Assembly: GCF_023008545.1 (NCBI RefSeq)
Contig: NZ_CP095397.1
Coordinates: 1,116,001 to 1,180,000, forward strand
Source: Natribaculum luteum
GTDB lineage: Archaea; Halobacteriota; Halobacteria; Halobacteriales; Natrialbaceae
DNA length: 64,000 nucleotides
Direction of reading: 5' to 3'
Below the pieces are notes generated by a model. The model was not told the origin of the DNA. It searched no databases and saw nothing but the letters and a program-made list of their open reading frames with translations. The position numbers and the translations under genes are program-made. Shown piece after piece: positions 1 through 8,317 of the stretch (position 1 is the stretch's first letter; each line of letters opens with the position of its first letter).

Positions 1-465
1 GAGGGCGACGAACCGGAGCTCGAGACGGCGGGATTCATCCACGACGAGCCGGTCCTGCTCGCCGAAGAGACCCGGGAGCACCTCACGGAACACTACGACG
101 TGGGCGTCCTGACAGGTCGTCCCGAAGCCGAGGCGGAGATCGCACTCGAGCGCGTCGGGCTCGAGGTGTCACTCGAGCATCGCTTCACGATGGACGACTG
201 GGAGGAGGGCAAACCCCACCCGAACGCGCTGACGACGCTCGCGGAACGGTTTTCCGCCGACGCAGTGGCGTTCGTCGGCGACACGCTGGACGACGTCCGA
301 ACGGCGGTCAACGCGAGCGACGCGGATCCAGGCCGCGAGTACCACGGGATCGGCGTACTGACCGGCGGTCTGACCGGCGAGAATGGCCGCGAGAAGTACG
401 AACGCGAGGGGGCAAGCGCCGTCTGCGAGTCGATCAACGAGCTTCCGGAGCTACTCAAGTCCTGA
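1..465 (+). CDS. HAD-superfamily hydrolase, C-terminal part
   Basis: The reading frame is open from the first base, so the N-terminus lies outside the window; 154 residues are visible. HAD motif III is suggested by the lysine in KPHP, and motif IV by GDTLDD. This layout matches the subfamily IA hydrolases that are common in haloarchaea (TIGR01548-like, related to phosphoglycolate and histidinol-phosphate phosphatases). The substrate cannot be read from the sequence. The catalytic motif I aspartates should lie upstream of the window edge. Confidence 0.8.
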   Translation, partial: EGDEPELETAGFIHDEPVLLAEETREHLTEHYDVGVLTGRPEAEAEIALERVGLEVSLEHRFTMDDWEEGKPHPNALTTLAERFSADAVAFVGDTLDDVRTAVNASDADPGREYHGIGVLTGGLTGENGREKYEREGASAVCESINELPELLKS

Positions 466-525
466 TCCCTGCGGCTGCGCCCTCCCACTTTTTGCCCGGT
501 CGCACCGTACTAGAGTAGAGCATTC

Positions 526-2067
526 ATGTGTGACGAGTTCACACGCGGCGCGGGTGCGCTCCCCGGCGAACCGACTTCGGTGTGGCTCGCAACGACGCCC
601 GACGCGGGGTACGACCCACTCGAGGGGAGCCTGTCGGTCGACGTCGCGATCGTCGGGGCGGGGATCACCGGTCTCTCGACTGCAGTTCAGCTCCGCGAGC
701 GAGGGAAGACCGTCGCCGTCCTCGAGCGGGACCGAGTTGCGGCGGGCGTCACGGGCAAGACGACGGCGAAGCTCACGAGCCAGCACGGACTGATCTACGA
801 CCACCTGCGGCGAGAGTTCGGTCGCGAACGGGCCCGACAGTACGCCAGCGTGAACGAGGCGTCGATCGAGGAGGTCGCGTCTCGGGTCGAGGAGTCGGAC
901 GTCGACTGTGGGTTCGAGCGCCGACCAGCGTACGTCTACGGCGACGATCGGGACGCGATCGAACGGGAGGTCGACGCCGCCCGCGGGGCCGGCCTGCCGG
1001 CGTCGTTCGTCACGTCCGTCCCGCCATTCGACCAGGCGGCGTGTGCCGTCCGGTTCGACGATCAGGCGAGCTTCCATCCCCGGAAGTACCTCCTCGCGCT
1101 CGCCGACGACCTGCACGGCGACGACGGCGCGTCGATTTTCGAACACACGCGCGTCACCGACCTCGGTCCCGGAACGCCGTGTCGACTCGAGACGTCCGAG
1201 GGCGACGTGACCGCGGACGCCGTGGTCGTCGCGACGGGTTTCCCGATCCTCGATCGGGCGGGCTACTTCGCCCGGATGTACCCGAAGCGGTCCTACGTCC
1301 TCGGGGTACGGATCGACGGCGAGCCGCCGGAAGGGATGTACTACAGGTCGGGCGACCCCTACCGGACGGTCAGACCACATCGCGACGAGGACGACACGTA
1401 CGTTCTCGTCGGCGGCGAGAACCACAAGACTGGACAGGGCGGCTCGACGGCCGAGCGATACCGCCGACTCGAGCGGTGGACGCGCGACCGCTTTCCCGTC
1501 GCGTCGATCGACTACCGGTGGTCGACTCAGGATTACGTGCCGGTCGACCGGGTGCCGTTCGTCGGGCGCATCGGCGCCGGTGCTGGAACCGTCTACGTCG
1601 CGACTGGCTTTCGTGGCTGGGGGATGACGAACGGCGTCAGCGCCGGACGACTGCTGGCAGCGGCGATCGACGGGCGAGAGCGGCCGGAACTCGGACTGTT
1701 CGACCCCCTCCGGTTTACGCCGAAGACGTCGTTGGCCGACACTGTCACCGAGAACGCCGACGCAGCCAGCCAGTTTGCCACCGACTGGCTCCGGAAGCTG
1801 CTCGCGCCCGACCTCGAGTCGATCGGGCGCGGCGAGGGAAACGTGATCCGACGGGGGCCGGAACCGATCGCGGCCGCTCGCGACGACGACGGCGAGCTCC
1901 ACGCCGTCTCGGCGATCTGTACCCACATGTACTGTCTCGTCGAGTGGAACGACGCCGAGGGAAGCTGGGACTGTCCCTGCCACGGCTCGCGGTTCTCGCC
2001 CGACGGCGAGGTCCTCGAGGGACCGGCGACGGAGGACCTGCCGCGAAAAGACGACAGACGACGGTAA
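526..2067 (+). CDS. FAD-dependent oxidoreductase with C-terminal Rieske domain
   Basis: This 513-residue protein joins a DAO-type FAD domain to a Rieske [2Fe-2S] domain. The dinucleotide-binding GAGITG is at residues 44-49, after about 35 extra N-terminal residues. The Rieske ligands are C465/H467 and C483/H486 (CTH and CPCH). Proteins of this architecture are known in bacteria and archaea as putative amine or amino-acid oxidoreductases that pass electrons from FAD to the iron-sulfur centre. No signal peptide or membrane segment is visible, so a cytoplasmic site is likely. The substrate is unknown. It appears to be monocistronic, with ATG at 526. Confidence 0.88.
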   Translation: MCDEFTRGAGALPGEPTSVWLATTPDAGYDPLEGSLSVDVAIVGAGITGLSTAVQLRERGKTVAVLERDRVAAGVTGKTTAKLTSQHGLIYDHLRREFGRERARQYASVNEASIEEVASRVEESDVDCGFERRPAYVYGDDRDAIEREVDAARGAGLPASFVTSVPPFDQAACAVRFDDQASFHPRKYLLALADDLHGDDGASIFEHTRVTDLGPGTPCRLETSEGDVTADAVVVATGFPILDRAGYFARMYPKRSYVLGVRIDGEPPEGMYYRSGDPYRTVRPHRDEDDTYVLVGGENHKTGQGGSTAERYRRLERWTRDRFPVASIDYRWSTQDYVPVDRVPFVGRIGAGAGTVYVATGFRGWGMTNGVSAGRLLAAAIDGRERPELGLFDPLRFTPKTSLADTVTENADAASQFATDWLRKLLAPDLESIGRGEGNVIRRGPEPIAAARDDDGELHAVSAICTHMYCLVEWNDAEGSWDCPCHGSRFSPDGEVLEGPATEDLPRKDDRRR

Positions 2068-2125
2068 CGAAATTGTTCCCACGTTCCAACAGGTTCACGT
2101 AGTAATACGTCGAATCGAGGGTCGA

Positions 2126-2743
2126 ATGGGCCAGACCGGGAGAGCGAACGGCACCTCACTGCTGACCGGCCTCGGACGAGCGTTCGGAACGACCGTCGGA
2201 GTAGCCTGGACGACGATACTCGTCGGCGTCATGGTCGCCCGTGTCGCTGGCGTGACGGCAGCCGACCTCGAGAGCGTCGTCCCGCTCGAGGTCGTCGGAG
2301 CCGGCGTCCTCGTCCTCGCCGTCGGCCTCGCAAGCTGGCTCGAGGACGGCGGGTACGAACGGCTCGGCGCTGACCCGACGGGCGGCGCACAGTTCGCGTG
2401 GCTGGCATTTTTCTATCTGCCACTGGCGGTTCTGCCGCTTCGAGTCGGCCTCGGAGCGACGACCGCGGGCGGTCCGACTGGCGTCGCTGCCCTCTCGGTA
2501 CAGCTGGGGTGTGTCGCTCTCGCCGTCTGGCTCTCGCTGTACGGCGGTCTCGACCGACTCGGACTCGAGACGCGACGCGTCGGCCACGCCGCGCTCGCGG
2601 GCGTCATTTTCGGGGTTCTCACTGCCGCGATCACGACGGTGCTCGAGCCGTCCGATGCGCTTGTGGCGCTCGTGGCGCTCGTCGCACAGCTTACCGCCCT
2701 GTGGGTCGCCGTCGGCGGCGTCGTCGATCGGCTCCGCCAGTGA
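2126..2743 (+). CDS. hypothetical polytopic membrane protein
   Basis: A 205-residue protein made mostly of hydrophobic segments; about six membrane spans can be drawn, separated by short charged loops. Family not recognised. A TATA-like stretch (AGTAATACG near 2100) lies about 25 nt upstream of the ATG, consistent with its own promoter. Its stop codon nearly touches the convergent glycerophosphodiesterase gene. No catalytic motif is visible and no function is proposed. Confidence 0.75.
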   Translation: MGQTGRANGTSLLTGLGRAFGTTVGVAWTTILVGVMVARVAGVTAADLESVVPLEVVGAGVLVLAVGLASWLEDGGYERLGADPTGGAQFAWLAFFYLPLAVLPLRVGLGATTAGGPTGVAALSVQLGCVALAVWLSLYGGLDRLGLETRRVGHAALAGVIFGVLTAAITTVLEPSDALVALVALVAQLTALWVAVGGVVDRLRQ

Positions 2744-2744
2744 A

Positions 2745-3572
2745 TCAGACAGTGGCGTTACCCAACCCCGGATAGTCCACGACGATCCCGTCGACGCCCG
2801 CCGCCCGAAGCTGTGCGAACTGGAGCCAGTTCTCGACGGTCCAGACGTTGACCGTCCGGCCCTCGTCGTGAGCGACCTCGAGGACGTCGATCTCCGGCTC
2901 CGTCGCCGAGAATCCGGCGTACTGTTCCGTCGCCATCGCCGTGCCGGCGATCGCGTTCCGCGGCGGATGGATCGCCTCGCAGTCGTACCGGCGGGCGACC
3001 TCGAGGCCGTCTGAAAGTGAGCCCCAGACCAGGACGGCGGCGGCGTACTCGGGGGCGACGTCGCGGGCGGCCGCCAGCGCACCCTCACAGAACGACGAGA
3101 AGAGGACCTCGCCGCGGAAGGCGTCGCAGTCGTCGACGACGCGCTCGACGAACGGCTGCCACGCCTCGCGTCGCTTCTCGCGTGCGGTCTCGGAGAGTGC
3201 CTCGCCGAACCGCAGGTCCGCCCGCCCCGGATTCTTCAGTTCGACGTTCACGCCCATCGTCGACGGGACGACCTCGAGTAACGCCGCGAGCGTCGGCACC
3301 GTCTCGCCGCTCTCGAGGACCTCGGCCGCGCACACGTCCTCGAGCGGCGTCTCCCGGACGAGTCCCTCGGCGTCGGTGATCGGTCGGCCGTCGCGGGCCC
3401 CCTCGAGACGGTCGTCGTGGAAGACCACGGGCGTCCCGTCGGCCGCGGGCTGTACGTCGATCTCGATCATAGCGGTCCCGGGTCGATCGGCGGCGGCGAC
3501 GGCCGCACCGACGGTGTTCTCGGGAGCGACGCCAGCGAAACCACGGTGGGCGATGACAGTGGGTTCGTCCAT
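2745..3572 (-). CDS. glycerophosphodiester phosphodiesterase
   Basis: A 275-residue UgpQ-like GDPD TIM-barrel enzyme, expected to hydrolyse glycerophosphodiesters to glycerol phosphate and an alcohol. The N-terminus shows the family signature HRG followed by PENT (HRGFAGVAPENT), then EIDVQ and FHDD, which supply the metal and catalytic residues. ELKNP and the C-terminal TVENW are also typical. The open frame extends further upstream, but the ATG at 3572 puts HRG within ten residues of the start, as in homologues. No signal peptide was seen. The role is probably lipid turnover. Confidence 0.9.
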   Translation of the reverse strand: MDEPTVIAHRGFAGVAPENTVGAAVAAADRPGTAMIEIDVQPAADGTPVVFHDDRLEGARDGRPITDAEGLVRETPLEDVCAAEVLESGETVPTLAALLEVVPSTMGVNVELKNPGRADLRFGEALSETAREKRREAWQPFVERVVDDCDAFRGEVLFSSFCEGALAAARDVAPEYAAAVLVWGSLSDGLEVARRYDCEAIHPPRNAIAGTAMATEQYAGFSATEPEIDVLEVAHDEGRTVNVWTVENWLQFAQLRAAGVDGIVVDYPGLGNATV

Positions 3573-3678
3573 CGGGTCACTCGAGGCGGGCAAGCGAGTT
3601 GTACGTTCCCCCGCCCAGAGGTGCAGCGAGGAATCGCTCGACCCGGTGTTTAAGTACGATGACGCGGCCACCGCCTCC

Positions 3679-4581
3679 ATGACCGGAGTGAGACGACAGT
3701 TGCGCGTCGCCGTGAGTACGGGACGTGCGCTCGCTTCCAACCCGTTCCTGCTCGCCTACCCGATCGTCGCCACGGTGCTCGCGCTGGGGCTGGCCGGCGC
3801 GTTGCTCGCGTACCCGCTCGCCGGCGCACTCGAGATCGTCCCCTACAGCAGCCGTGCCCTCGGCGTGGCCTTTCTCGCGTACCTCGTCGTCGTGCCCGTC
3901 TCGCTCTCGTTCGTGATGGTCGCGTTCACCGCCGAGGTGGCCCAGACGTACCGCGGCCAGCGCCCGATTCCGGGCGAGGGGATCCGCGTTGCGACCGACC
4001 GGATCGGTGCCGTCGTCCTCGCCGCGTTGCTCTTCGGGACCGGCGGGTACGCCGTCCGGTATCTCGGAATCGTCGGCCGCCTCGGCGAGTTCGCCGGCGT
4101 CGTCTCCTCGTGGGGGATTCGCATCGCCGGCACCTTCGTCTACCCCGCCATCGCGACGACCGACGGGGACACGACTGTGGCCCTCGAACGGAGCCTCCAG
4201 GCACTTCGAGCGGAGTGGGGCAGCGGAGTCGTAACGACCGTCGGCACACAGACGCTCGGCACGCTGCTCACCATGGCGGGACTCTGGAGCGCCGTCGGAC
4301 TCGTCGCCGCCCAGTGGCTCGGATGGATCGCTCTCGAGGTCGGCCCACTGGGCGAGTTCACCCTCCCCGTACTCCTCGCCGTCGGCGGACTGGCCGCCGC
4401 GTTCGTCCTCGGATTCGCCGTCAACGGCCTGCTCACCACGGCGCTGTACCTGTACGCGACCGATGGCGAACTTCCGGCCCTGCTCGCCGCCGATCCGGCG
4501 GACCTGGTCGAGGTTCGCGGCGGAGACGCCACCCCCAGTGACACTGGCGGCCCAGACGGCCGCCGGTCGACGACCGAGTGA
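3679..4581 (+). CDS. hypothetical polytopic membrane protein
   Basis: A 300-residue integral membrane protein with about six long hydrophobic segments and a polar C-terminal tail of about 40 residues. The open frame runs far upstream, but that part overlaps the divergent phosphodiesterase gene. ATG 3679 gives a natural start just before the first basic and hydrophobic segment. A TTTAAGTA promoter-like box at 3650-3657 is about 27 nt upstream, consistent with a leaderless transcript. The family resembles uncharacterised haloarchaeal membrane proteins; nothing in the sequence suggests a transporter or enzyme motif. Confidence 0.8.
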   Translation: MTGVRRQLRVAVSTGRALASNPFLLAYPIVATVLALGLAGALLAYPLAGALEIVPYSSRALGVAFLAYLVVVPVSLSFVMVAFTAEVAQTYRGQRPIPGEGIRVATDRIGAVVLAALLFGTGGYAVRYLGIVGRLGEFAGVVSSWGIRIAGTFVYPAIATTDGDTTVALERSLQALRAEWGSGVVTTVGTQTLGTLLTMAGLWSAVGLVAAQWLGWIALEVGPLGEFTLPVLLAVGGLAAAFVLGFAVNGLLTTALYLYATDGELPALLAADPADLVEVRGGDATPSDTGGPDGRRSTTE

Positions 4582-4730
4582 TACGGTCTGCTGTACCGAT
4601 TTCCCGGTGCAACCGCAGGGCGATCACGGTTGCACCGGTGATGACGTACAGTCGTCCGTATGCGGGCCAGTCGCGGGCGATCGTCGCTCGCAAGGCGGAC
4701 GTTGACGACCCAGTCCGTGGGACATCCCGT

Positions 4731-4988
4731 ATGACCGACGCCACACTCGAGGCGGTCGAAGACGCCCTCGGGCGGGCGACCGATCTCGAGGACGAGGCGG
4801 CCGTCGACCTGTTGTGTGCTGCTCGACGAGACGTTCGCGCCCTCGAAAACGACGCCTCGGTAGACGAAAAACGGCGACGGGCGCTCGAGAATCGAGTCCA
4901 GCAGCGACTCCGCGAGGTGAGCGAACGAGAAGCGTACGACACCGACGTGGGTGCAGCGACGAAACCCGACGAGGAGAACGCGCCCTGA
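4731..4988 (+). CDS. small acidic helical protein
   Basis: An 85-residue protein rich in Glu, Asp, Arg and Ala with a heptad-like central part, probably all helical. ATG 4731 was chosen because the upstream in-frame region is Arg-rich and does not look coding. It lies 84 bp ahead of the F420:NADP reductase gene on the same strand and may be co-transcribed with it. No known domain was recognised. Confidence 0.65.
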   Translation: MTDATLEAVEDALGRATDLEDEAAVDLLCAARRDVRALENDASVDEKRRRALENRVQQRLREVSEREAYDTDVGAATKPDEENAP

Positions 4989-5072
4989 ACGGCGGCATAC
5001 GATCCGGCGGAATAGCGGCGAAGACGGCCACACCCATGCCCTTTTATTCCCACTCCGCTCCCAGTGGACGGT

Positions 5073-5741
5073 ATGCGAATCGCACTGCTCGGCGGAACGG
5101 GCGACATCGGACAGGGACTCGCGCTGCGGTGGGCGTACGACACGAACCACGAGATCCTGATCGGTTCGCGCGATCCAGAGAAAGCTCGAACGGCAGCAGA
5201 AGAGTACGAGACGGAACTCGACAGTCGCGGCGCCGACCGGACGATCAAGGGGTTCGGAAACGAGATGGCGGCCGACCGCGCGGACGTCGCCGTTCTCGCC
5301 GTCCCACCGTATCACGTCGGCGACACCGTCGACGCGGTCGCGGACAAACTCGACGAGGAGACGGTGCTGGTCAGTCCGGCCGTCGGCATGAAAGGCGACG
5401 ACGACGGCCTCCACTACCACCCGCCGTCGACGGGGAGCGTGACCGAACTCGTCGCCAGTCGCGCCCCGGACGCGGTTCCCGTCGTCGGGGCGTTCCACAA
5501 CCTCTCGGCAGATCGACTGGCAAATCTCGACCTCGAGCTGGAGGTCGACACCTTGCTCGTCGGCGACGACGACGACGCAAAAGAGACAGTCCGACTCCTC
5601 GCCGAGGGAATCGACGGCCTTCGCGTACTCGACGCTGGCCCGCTCGCGAACGCCGCCGAAGTCGAGAGCGTGACGCCGCTTTTGATCAACGTCGCGCGGT
5701 ACAACGACGAGATGCACGACGTCGGCGTCCGGTTTACCTGA
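5073..5741 (+). CDS. npdG: NADPH-dependent F420 reductase
   Basis: A 222-residue protein that starts directly with a Rossmann fold (RIALLGGTGDIGQGLA), followed by GSRDPEKA, the signature of F420H2:NADP+ oxidoreductases (Fno/NpdG). It transfers hydride between coenzyme F420 and NADP in the cytoplasm. The NADP preference fits the Ser/Arg after the second strand (GSR). The TATA-like TTTTATTCC about 30 nt upstream supports ATG 5073 over the in-frame upstream ATG. The same window encodes cofE and an F420-dependent Mer enzyme, so F420 is clearly in use in this organism. Confidence 0.93.
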   Translation: MRIALLGGTGDIGQGLALRWAYDTNHEILIGSRDPEKARTAAEEYETELDSRGADRTIKGFGNEMAADRADVAVLAVPPYHVGDTVDAVADKLDEETVLVSPAVGMKGDDDGLHYHPPSTGSVTELVASRAPDAVPVVGAFHNLSADRLANLDLELEVDTLLVGDDDDAKETVRLLAEGIDGLRVLDAGPLANAAEVESVTPLLINVARYNDEMHDVGVRFT

Positions 5742-5747
5742 ACCCGA

Positions 5748-6017
5748 TCAGGCGCCGGCCGACTCGAGAGCGTCCTCGAGGTCTTCGCGCTGGGTGACGC
5801 CGACGAACCGCTCGACGACGCCGTCTTCGTTCTCGATGATCAGCGTCGGCAGCGACCGGACCTGGTACTCGTTTGCGATCTCCTGTTGTTCGTCGACGTT
5901 TACTTTCTCGACTTCGAATCGCCCCTCCCAGTCGTCCTCGAGTTCCTCGAGGATCGGGTCCTGGGTCTTGCAGGGGCCACACCAGTCCGCGTAGAAGTCC
6001 TTGAGCGTGACAGTCAT
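5748..6017 (-). CDS. thioredoxin
   Basis: An 89-residue single thioredoxin domain that starts at the first beta strand. The active-site WCGPC has C13 and C16, and the cis-proline motif SLPT is present. It is shorter than E. coli thioredoxin because it lacks the N-terminal helix, but it is complete for the archaeal short form. ATG 6017 was chosen because a TTATGCG promoter-like box lies about 30 nt upstream; longer starts would run through that box. It should act as a general disulfide reductase in the cytoplasm. Confidence 0.9.
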   Translation of the reverse strand: MTVTLKDFYADWCGPCKTQDPILEELEDDWEGRFEVEKVNVDEQQEIANEYQVRSLPTLIIENEDGVVERFVGVTQREDLEDALESAGA

Positions 6018-6120
6018 ACCGTTCACCGGTAGTTTCCCCGCGTCGCGCATAAGGGTTTCCCACCCATGTGCAATTGCCGCCAGAGCGCGGGTCGCCGCGA
6101 CGGGCGACGGGGCGGGAGAA

Positions 6121-6294
6121 CTACTCACCGATGAAGACGGTCTTCAGCCGCGTGCCGCAGGACGGACAGCACAGCGTCTGCCACCTGTCGGGGTCGAGGT
6201 CGCCGTACGTCCTGGTCCGGATCGCGTCGTCTCTCGAGACGTATTCGTCGCAGGTCGAACAGTAGAGTAAGTCGTCCGTACCGCGCTCGGTCAT
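6121..6294 (-). CDS. small zinc-ribbon protein (57 aa)
   Basis: A very short gene encoding 57 residues with two cysteine knuckles: C12-x2-C15 and C42/C43-x2-C46. These should bind one zinc ion in a ribbon fold. The remainder is charged and acidic ([23 protein letters not shown]). Haloarchaea encode many such tiny zinc-finger proteins of mostly unknown role. It is on the same strand as, and directly upstream of, the thioredoxin gene. The start codon at 6294 gives a clean frame and the stop is TAG at 6121. Confidence 0.75.
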   Translation of the reverse strand: MTERGTDDLLYCSTCDEYVSRDDAIRTRTYGDLDPDRWQTLCCPSCGTRLKTVFIGE

Positions 6295-6344
6295 CGTCCG
6301 ACGGTCCGCGTCCGTCGTTCAAAAGCCCTTCCGGGCCGGGAGGC

Positions 6345-6455
6345 CGGACTGGCGGACGACACGGGTCACACACCGATCGCACTCGACTGGCCAACCAGGT
6401 CGACGGCCAACCGAACCGCGATCGGGCGATTGCAAACGGGAGCAGTACCAGCACG
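6345..6455. repeat. dispersed intergenic element, copy A
   Basis: The core at 6366-6392 matches 21719-21745 at 24 of 27 positions. Weaker similarity continues on both sides (GGAC.A.ACG before it, GACGGCC and CGCGATCG after it), giving an element of roughly 100 nt. It lies about 105 nt upstream of the Sec61 beta start. Boundaries are approximate. Its function is unknown; it could be a structured RNA, a small non-autonomous element or a shared promoter-distal sequence. Confidence 0.5.
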
Positions 6456-6560
6456 GCTCGGCAGGTGATATGCGTTCGTCGATGGGACGGACGTTTCGAC
6501 GCCAGTAGTCGCCAGACGTCCGTCGAAAGATTTAGTGCCGGGTGGGCCAGTACATCGAAT

Positions 6561-6725
6561 ATGGACAAAGGACAGAACACTGGCGGGCTGATGTCCAGTG
6601 CCGGACTCGTCCGCTACTTCGACTCCGAGGACTCGAACGCGATCCGCATCGATCCGAAGACGGTCATCGCGTTCGGCGTCCTGCTGGGCGTGCTCGTCCA
6701 GTTGCTGACGTTAGCAGTTTCATAG
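6561..6725 (+). CDS. protein translocase subunit Sec61 beta (SecG)
   Basis: A 54-residue protein with the haloarchaeal Sec61 beta pattern: a polar N-terminus with [17 protein letters not shown], then the AIRIDPKTV boundary and a single C-terminal transmembrane helix. It is the small tail-anchored subunit of the SecYE beta translocation channel. ATG 6561 matches the usual length. It lies ahead of pdxT on the same strand, an order I associate with other haloarchaeal genomes. Confidence 0.92.
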   Translation: MDKGQNTGGLMSSAGLVRYFDSEDSNAIRIDPKTVIAFGVLLGVLVQLLTLAVS

Positions 6726-6830
6726 AATCGCTTTCCGGGACCGGGGATCGCTCGAGAGAGGGCCGCCGGATCTTACCCACGGCCGCGACGTGACGCGGCC
6801 TTTTTGCTCCCCCTCTTCCTAGCGGCGGTT

Positions 6831-7439
6831 ATGTCACTGGTTGCCGGCGTCGTCGCCGTGCAGGGCGACGTCTCCGAACACGCAGACGCGATCAGACGAG
6901 CCGGCGAGGCACACGGCGAGGACGTCACCGTCCGGGAGGTCCGCGAGGGTGGGATCGTCCCCGACTGCGACCTCCTCGCGTTTCCCGGCGGCGAATCGAC
7001 GACCATCTCCCGTCTGATTCACGACGAGGGGATCGCCGACGAGATCGTAGCGCACGTCGACGCGGGGAAACCGCTTCTCGCGACCTGTGCCGGGTTGATC
7101 GTCGCCTCGAGCGATCCGCGAGACGAGCGGGTCGACGAACTCGGCGTGATCGACGTCACCGTCGAGCGCAACGCGTTCGGCCGGCAGCGAGACAGTTTCG
7201 AAGCGCCACTGTCGGTCGACGGCCTCGAGGAGCCGTTCCCCGCCGTCTTCATCCGCGCCCCCGCCATCGACGAAGTCCGTGAGGCGGAGGTGTTAGCGGA
7301 GTTCGACGGCCGTCCGGTCGCGGTGCGCGACGGGCCGGTCGTCGCCACCGCGTTTCACCCGGAACTGCTTCCAGACGATCGGATCCACCGGCTCGCGTTC
7401 TTCGCCGAGTCGGCGGGAGTCGACGCGAGCGTCCGTTGA
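6831..7439 (+). CDS. pdxT: pyridoxal 5'-phosphate synthase glutaminase subunit PdxT
   Basis: A 202-residue class I glutamine amidotransferase that makes ammonia for PLP synthesis by PdxS. The visible catalytic set is complete: the PGGEST loop at about residues 52-57, nucleophile C86 in TCAGLI, and H176/E178 in FHPEL. The N-terminal VVAVQGDVSEH is diagnostic of the family. ATG 6831 follows TATA-free sequence but gives the exact family N-terminus. The partner PdxS is not in this window. Confidence 0.95.
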   Translation: MSLVAGVVAVQGDVSEHADAIRRAGEAHGEDVTVREVREGGIVPDCDLLAFPGGESTTISRLIHDEGIADEIVAHVDAGKPLLATCAGLIVASSDPRDERVDELGVIDVTVERNAFGRQRDSFEAPLSVDGLEEPFPAVFIRAPAIDEVREAEVLAEFDGRPVAVRDGPVVATAFHPELLPDDRIHRLAFFAESAGVDASVR

Positions 7440-7531
7440 CGGCCACGGCCCCGCCACGTGCCGCGACGACGAGGTCGACCGTGGCGGAGCGGCCGTAGGG
7501 GTTTTTCCCACTCGCCACCATTCGTGAGGGT

Positions 7532-7999
7532 ATGAAGGCATCTATCGACGCGGTCCGAGTCGCGGGGACGCCGCAGGGTCCGGTTCCCGTTCTCGTCCTG
7601 GGAGTCGAGGGCGAAGACGACGTCGTACCCATCTTCATCGGGTTCGAGGAGGCGACCAGCATCGCCCGCGGCCTCGAAGCCGAGGACATCGGCCGTCCGC
7701 TGACGCACGACCTCCTGCTCGACGTGATGGAGGAACTCGGCGGACGCATCGACCGCGTCGTCGTCAGTTCGATCGAGGAGCGAGACGACGGGCAGGGCGG
7801 CACCTACATCGCCGACCTCCACGTGGAGACGCCCCGCAATTCGGTCGTGATCGACGCCCGCCCGAGCGACTCGCTCGCGCTCGCCGCCAGGACGAACGCC
7901 CCGATCGAGGTCACCGAATCGGTCTTCGAGAACGGTCGTGACGACAGGGAGAAGTTCGCCGAACTCGAAGACATCCGCGAGGTAGCTGGTGATCTATAG
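7532..7999 (+). CDS. bifunctional nuclease family protein (DUF151)
   Basis: A 155-residue protein of the BFN/DUF151 family. VVPIFIGFEEATSIA and the Asp/Ser-rich RPSDSLALAARTNAPIEV near residues 110-125 are the conserved stretches of this family. Members have been linked to nuclease activity in plants and bacteria; the archaeal role is not established. It ends one base before hisE begins, so the two genes are almost certainly co-transcribed. Confidence 0.9.
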   Translation: MKASIDAVRVAGTPQGPVPVLVLGVEGEDDVVPIFIGFEEATSIARGLEAEDIGRPLTHDLLLDVMEELGGRIDRVVVSSIEERDDGQGGTYIADLHVETPRNSVVIDARPSDSLALAARTNAPIEVTESVFENGRDDREKFAELEDIREVAGDL

Positions 8000-8284
8000 A
8001 TGGACGAGACACTCGAGGAGTTGTTTGCAGTGATCGAAGACCGAAAGGAGACGCTACCCGAGGGCTCGTACACCGCTTCGCTGTTTACCCACGAGAAAGG
8101 CGAAAACGCGGTACTCGAGAAACTCGGCGAGGAGTCGACCGAACTCGTGCTGGCGGCGAAAGACGACGACCGCGACGAACTGGCCCACGAGGCCGCCGAC
8201 ATCGTCTACCACCTGCTCGTCTTGCTCTCGATGAAAGAGATGGATCTCGCGGATCTGCAGGCGGAACTCGAGACACGGCGCTGA
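8000..8284 (+). CDS. hisE: phosphoribosyl-ATP diphosphatase
   Basis: A 94-residue all-helical NTP-PPase fold protein for the second step of histidine synthesis (PR-ATP to PR-AMP). The MazG-like metal motif is seen as EEStE followed by hEAADIVYHLLVLL (KLGEEST then HEAADIVYH). The ATG abuts the stop of the preceding gene with no spacer, which suggests translational coupling. Length is normal for a stand-alone HisE. Confidence 0.94.
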   Translation: MDETLEELFAVIEDRKETLPEGSYTASLFTHEKGENAVLEKLGEESTELVLAAKDDDRDELAHEAADIVYHLLVLLSMKEMDLADLQAELETRR

Positions 8285-8317
8285 TCGGGTTCGCAGTCTG
8301 GAACGGTCGGCGACTCG

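Noticed and set aside
451-2082. Minus-strand 543-codon frame opposite the FAD/Rieske gene
   Set aside because: Its translation is Arg/Val-rich without domains, while the plus strand has complete FAD and Rieske motifs.
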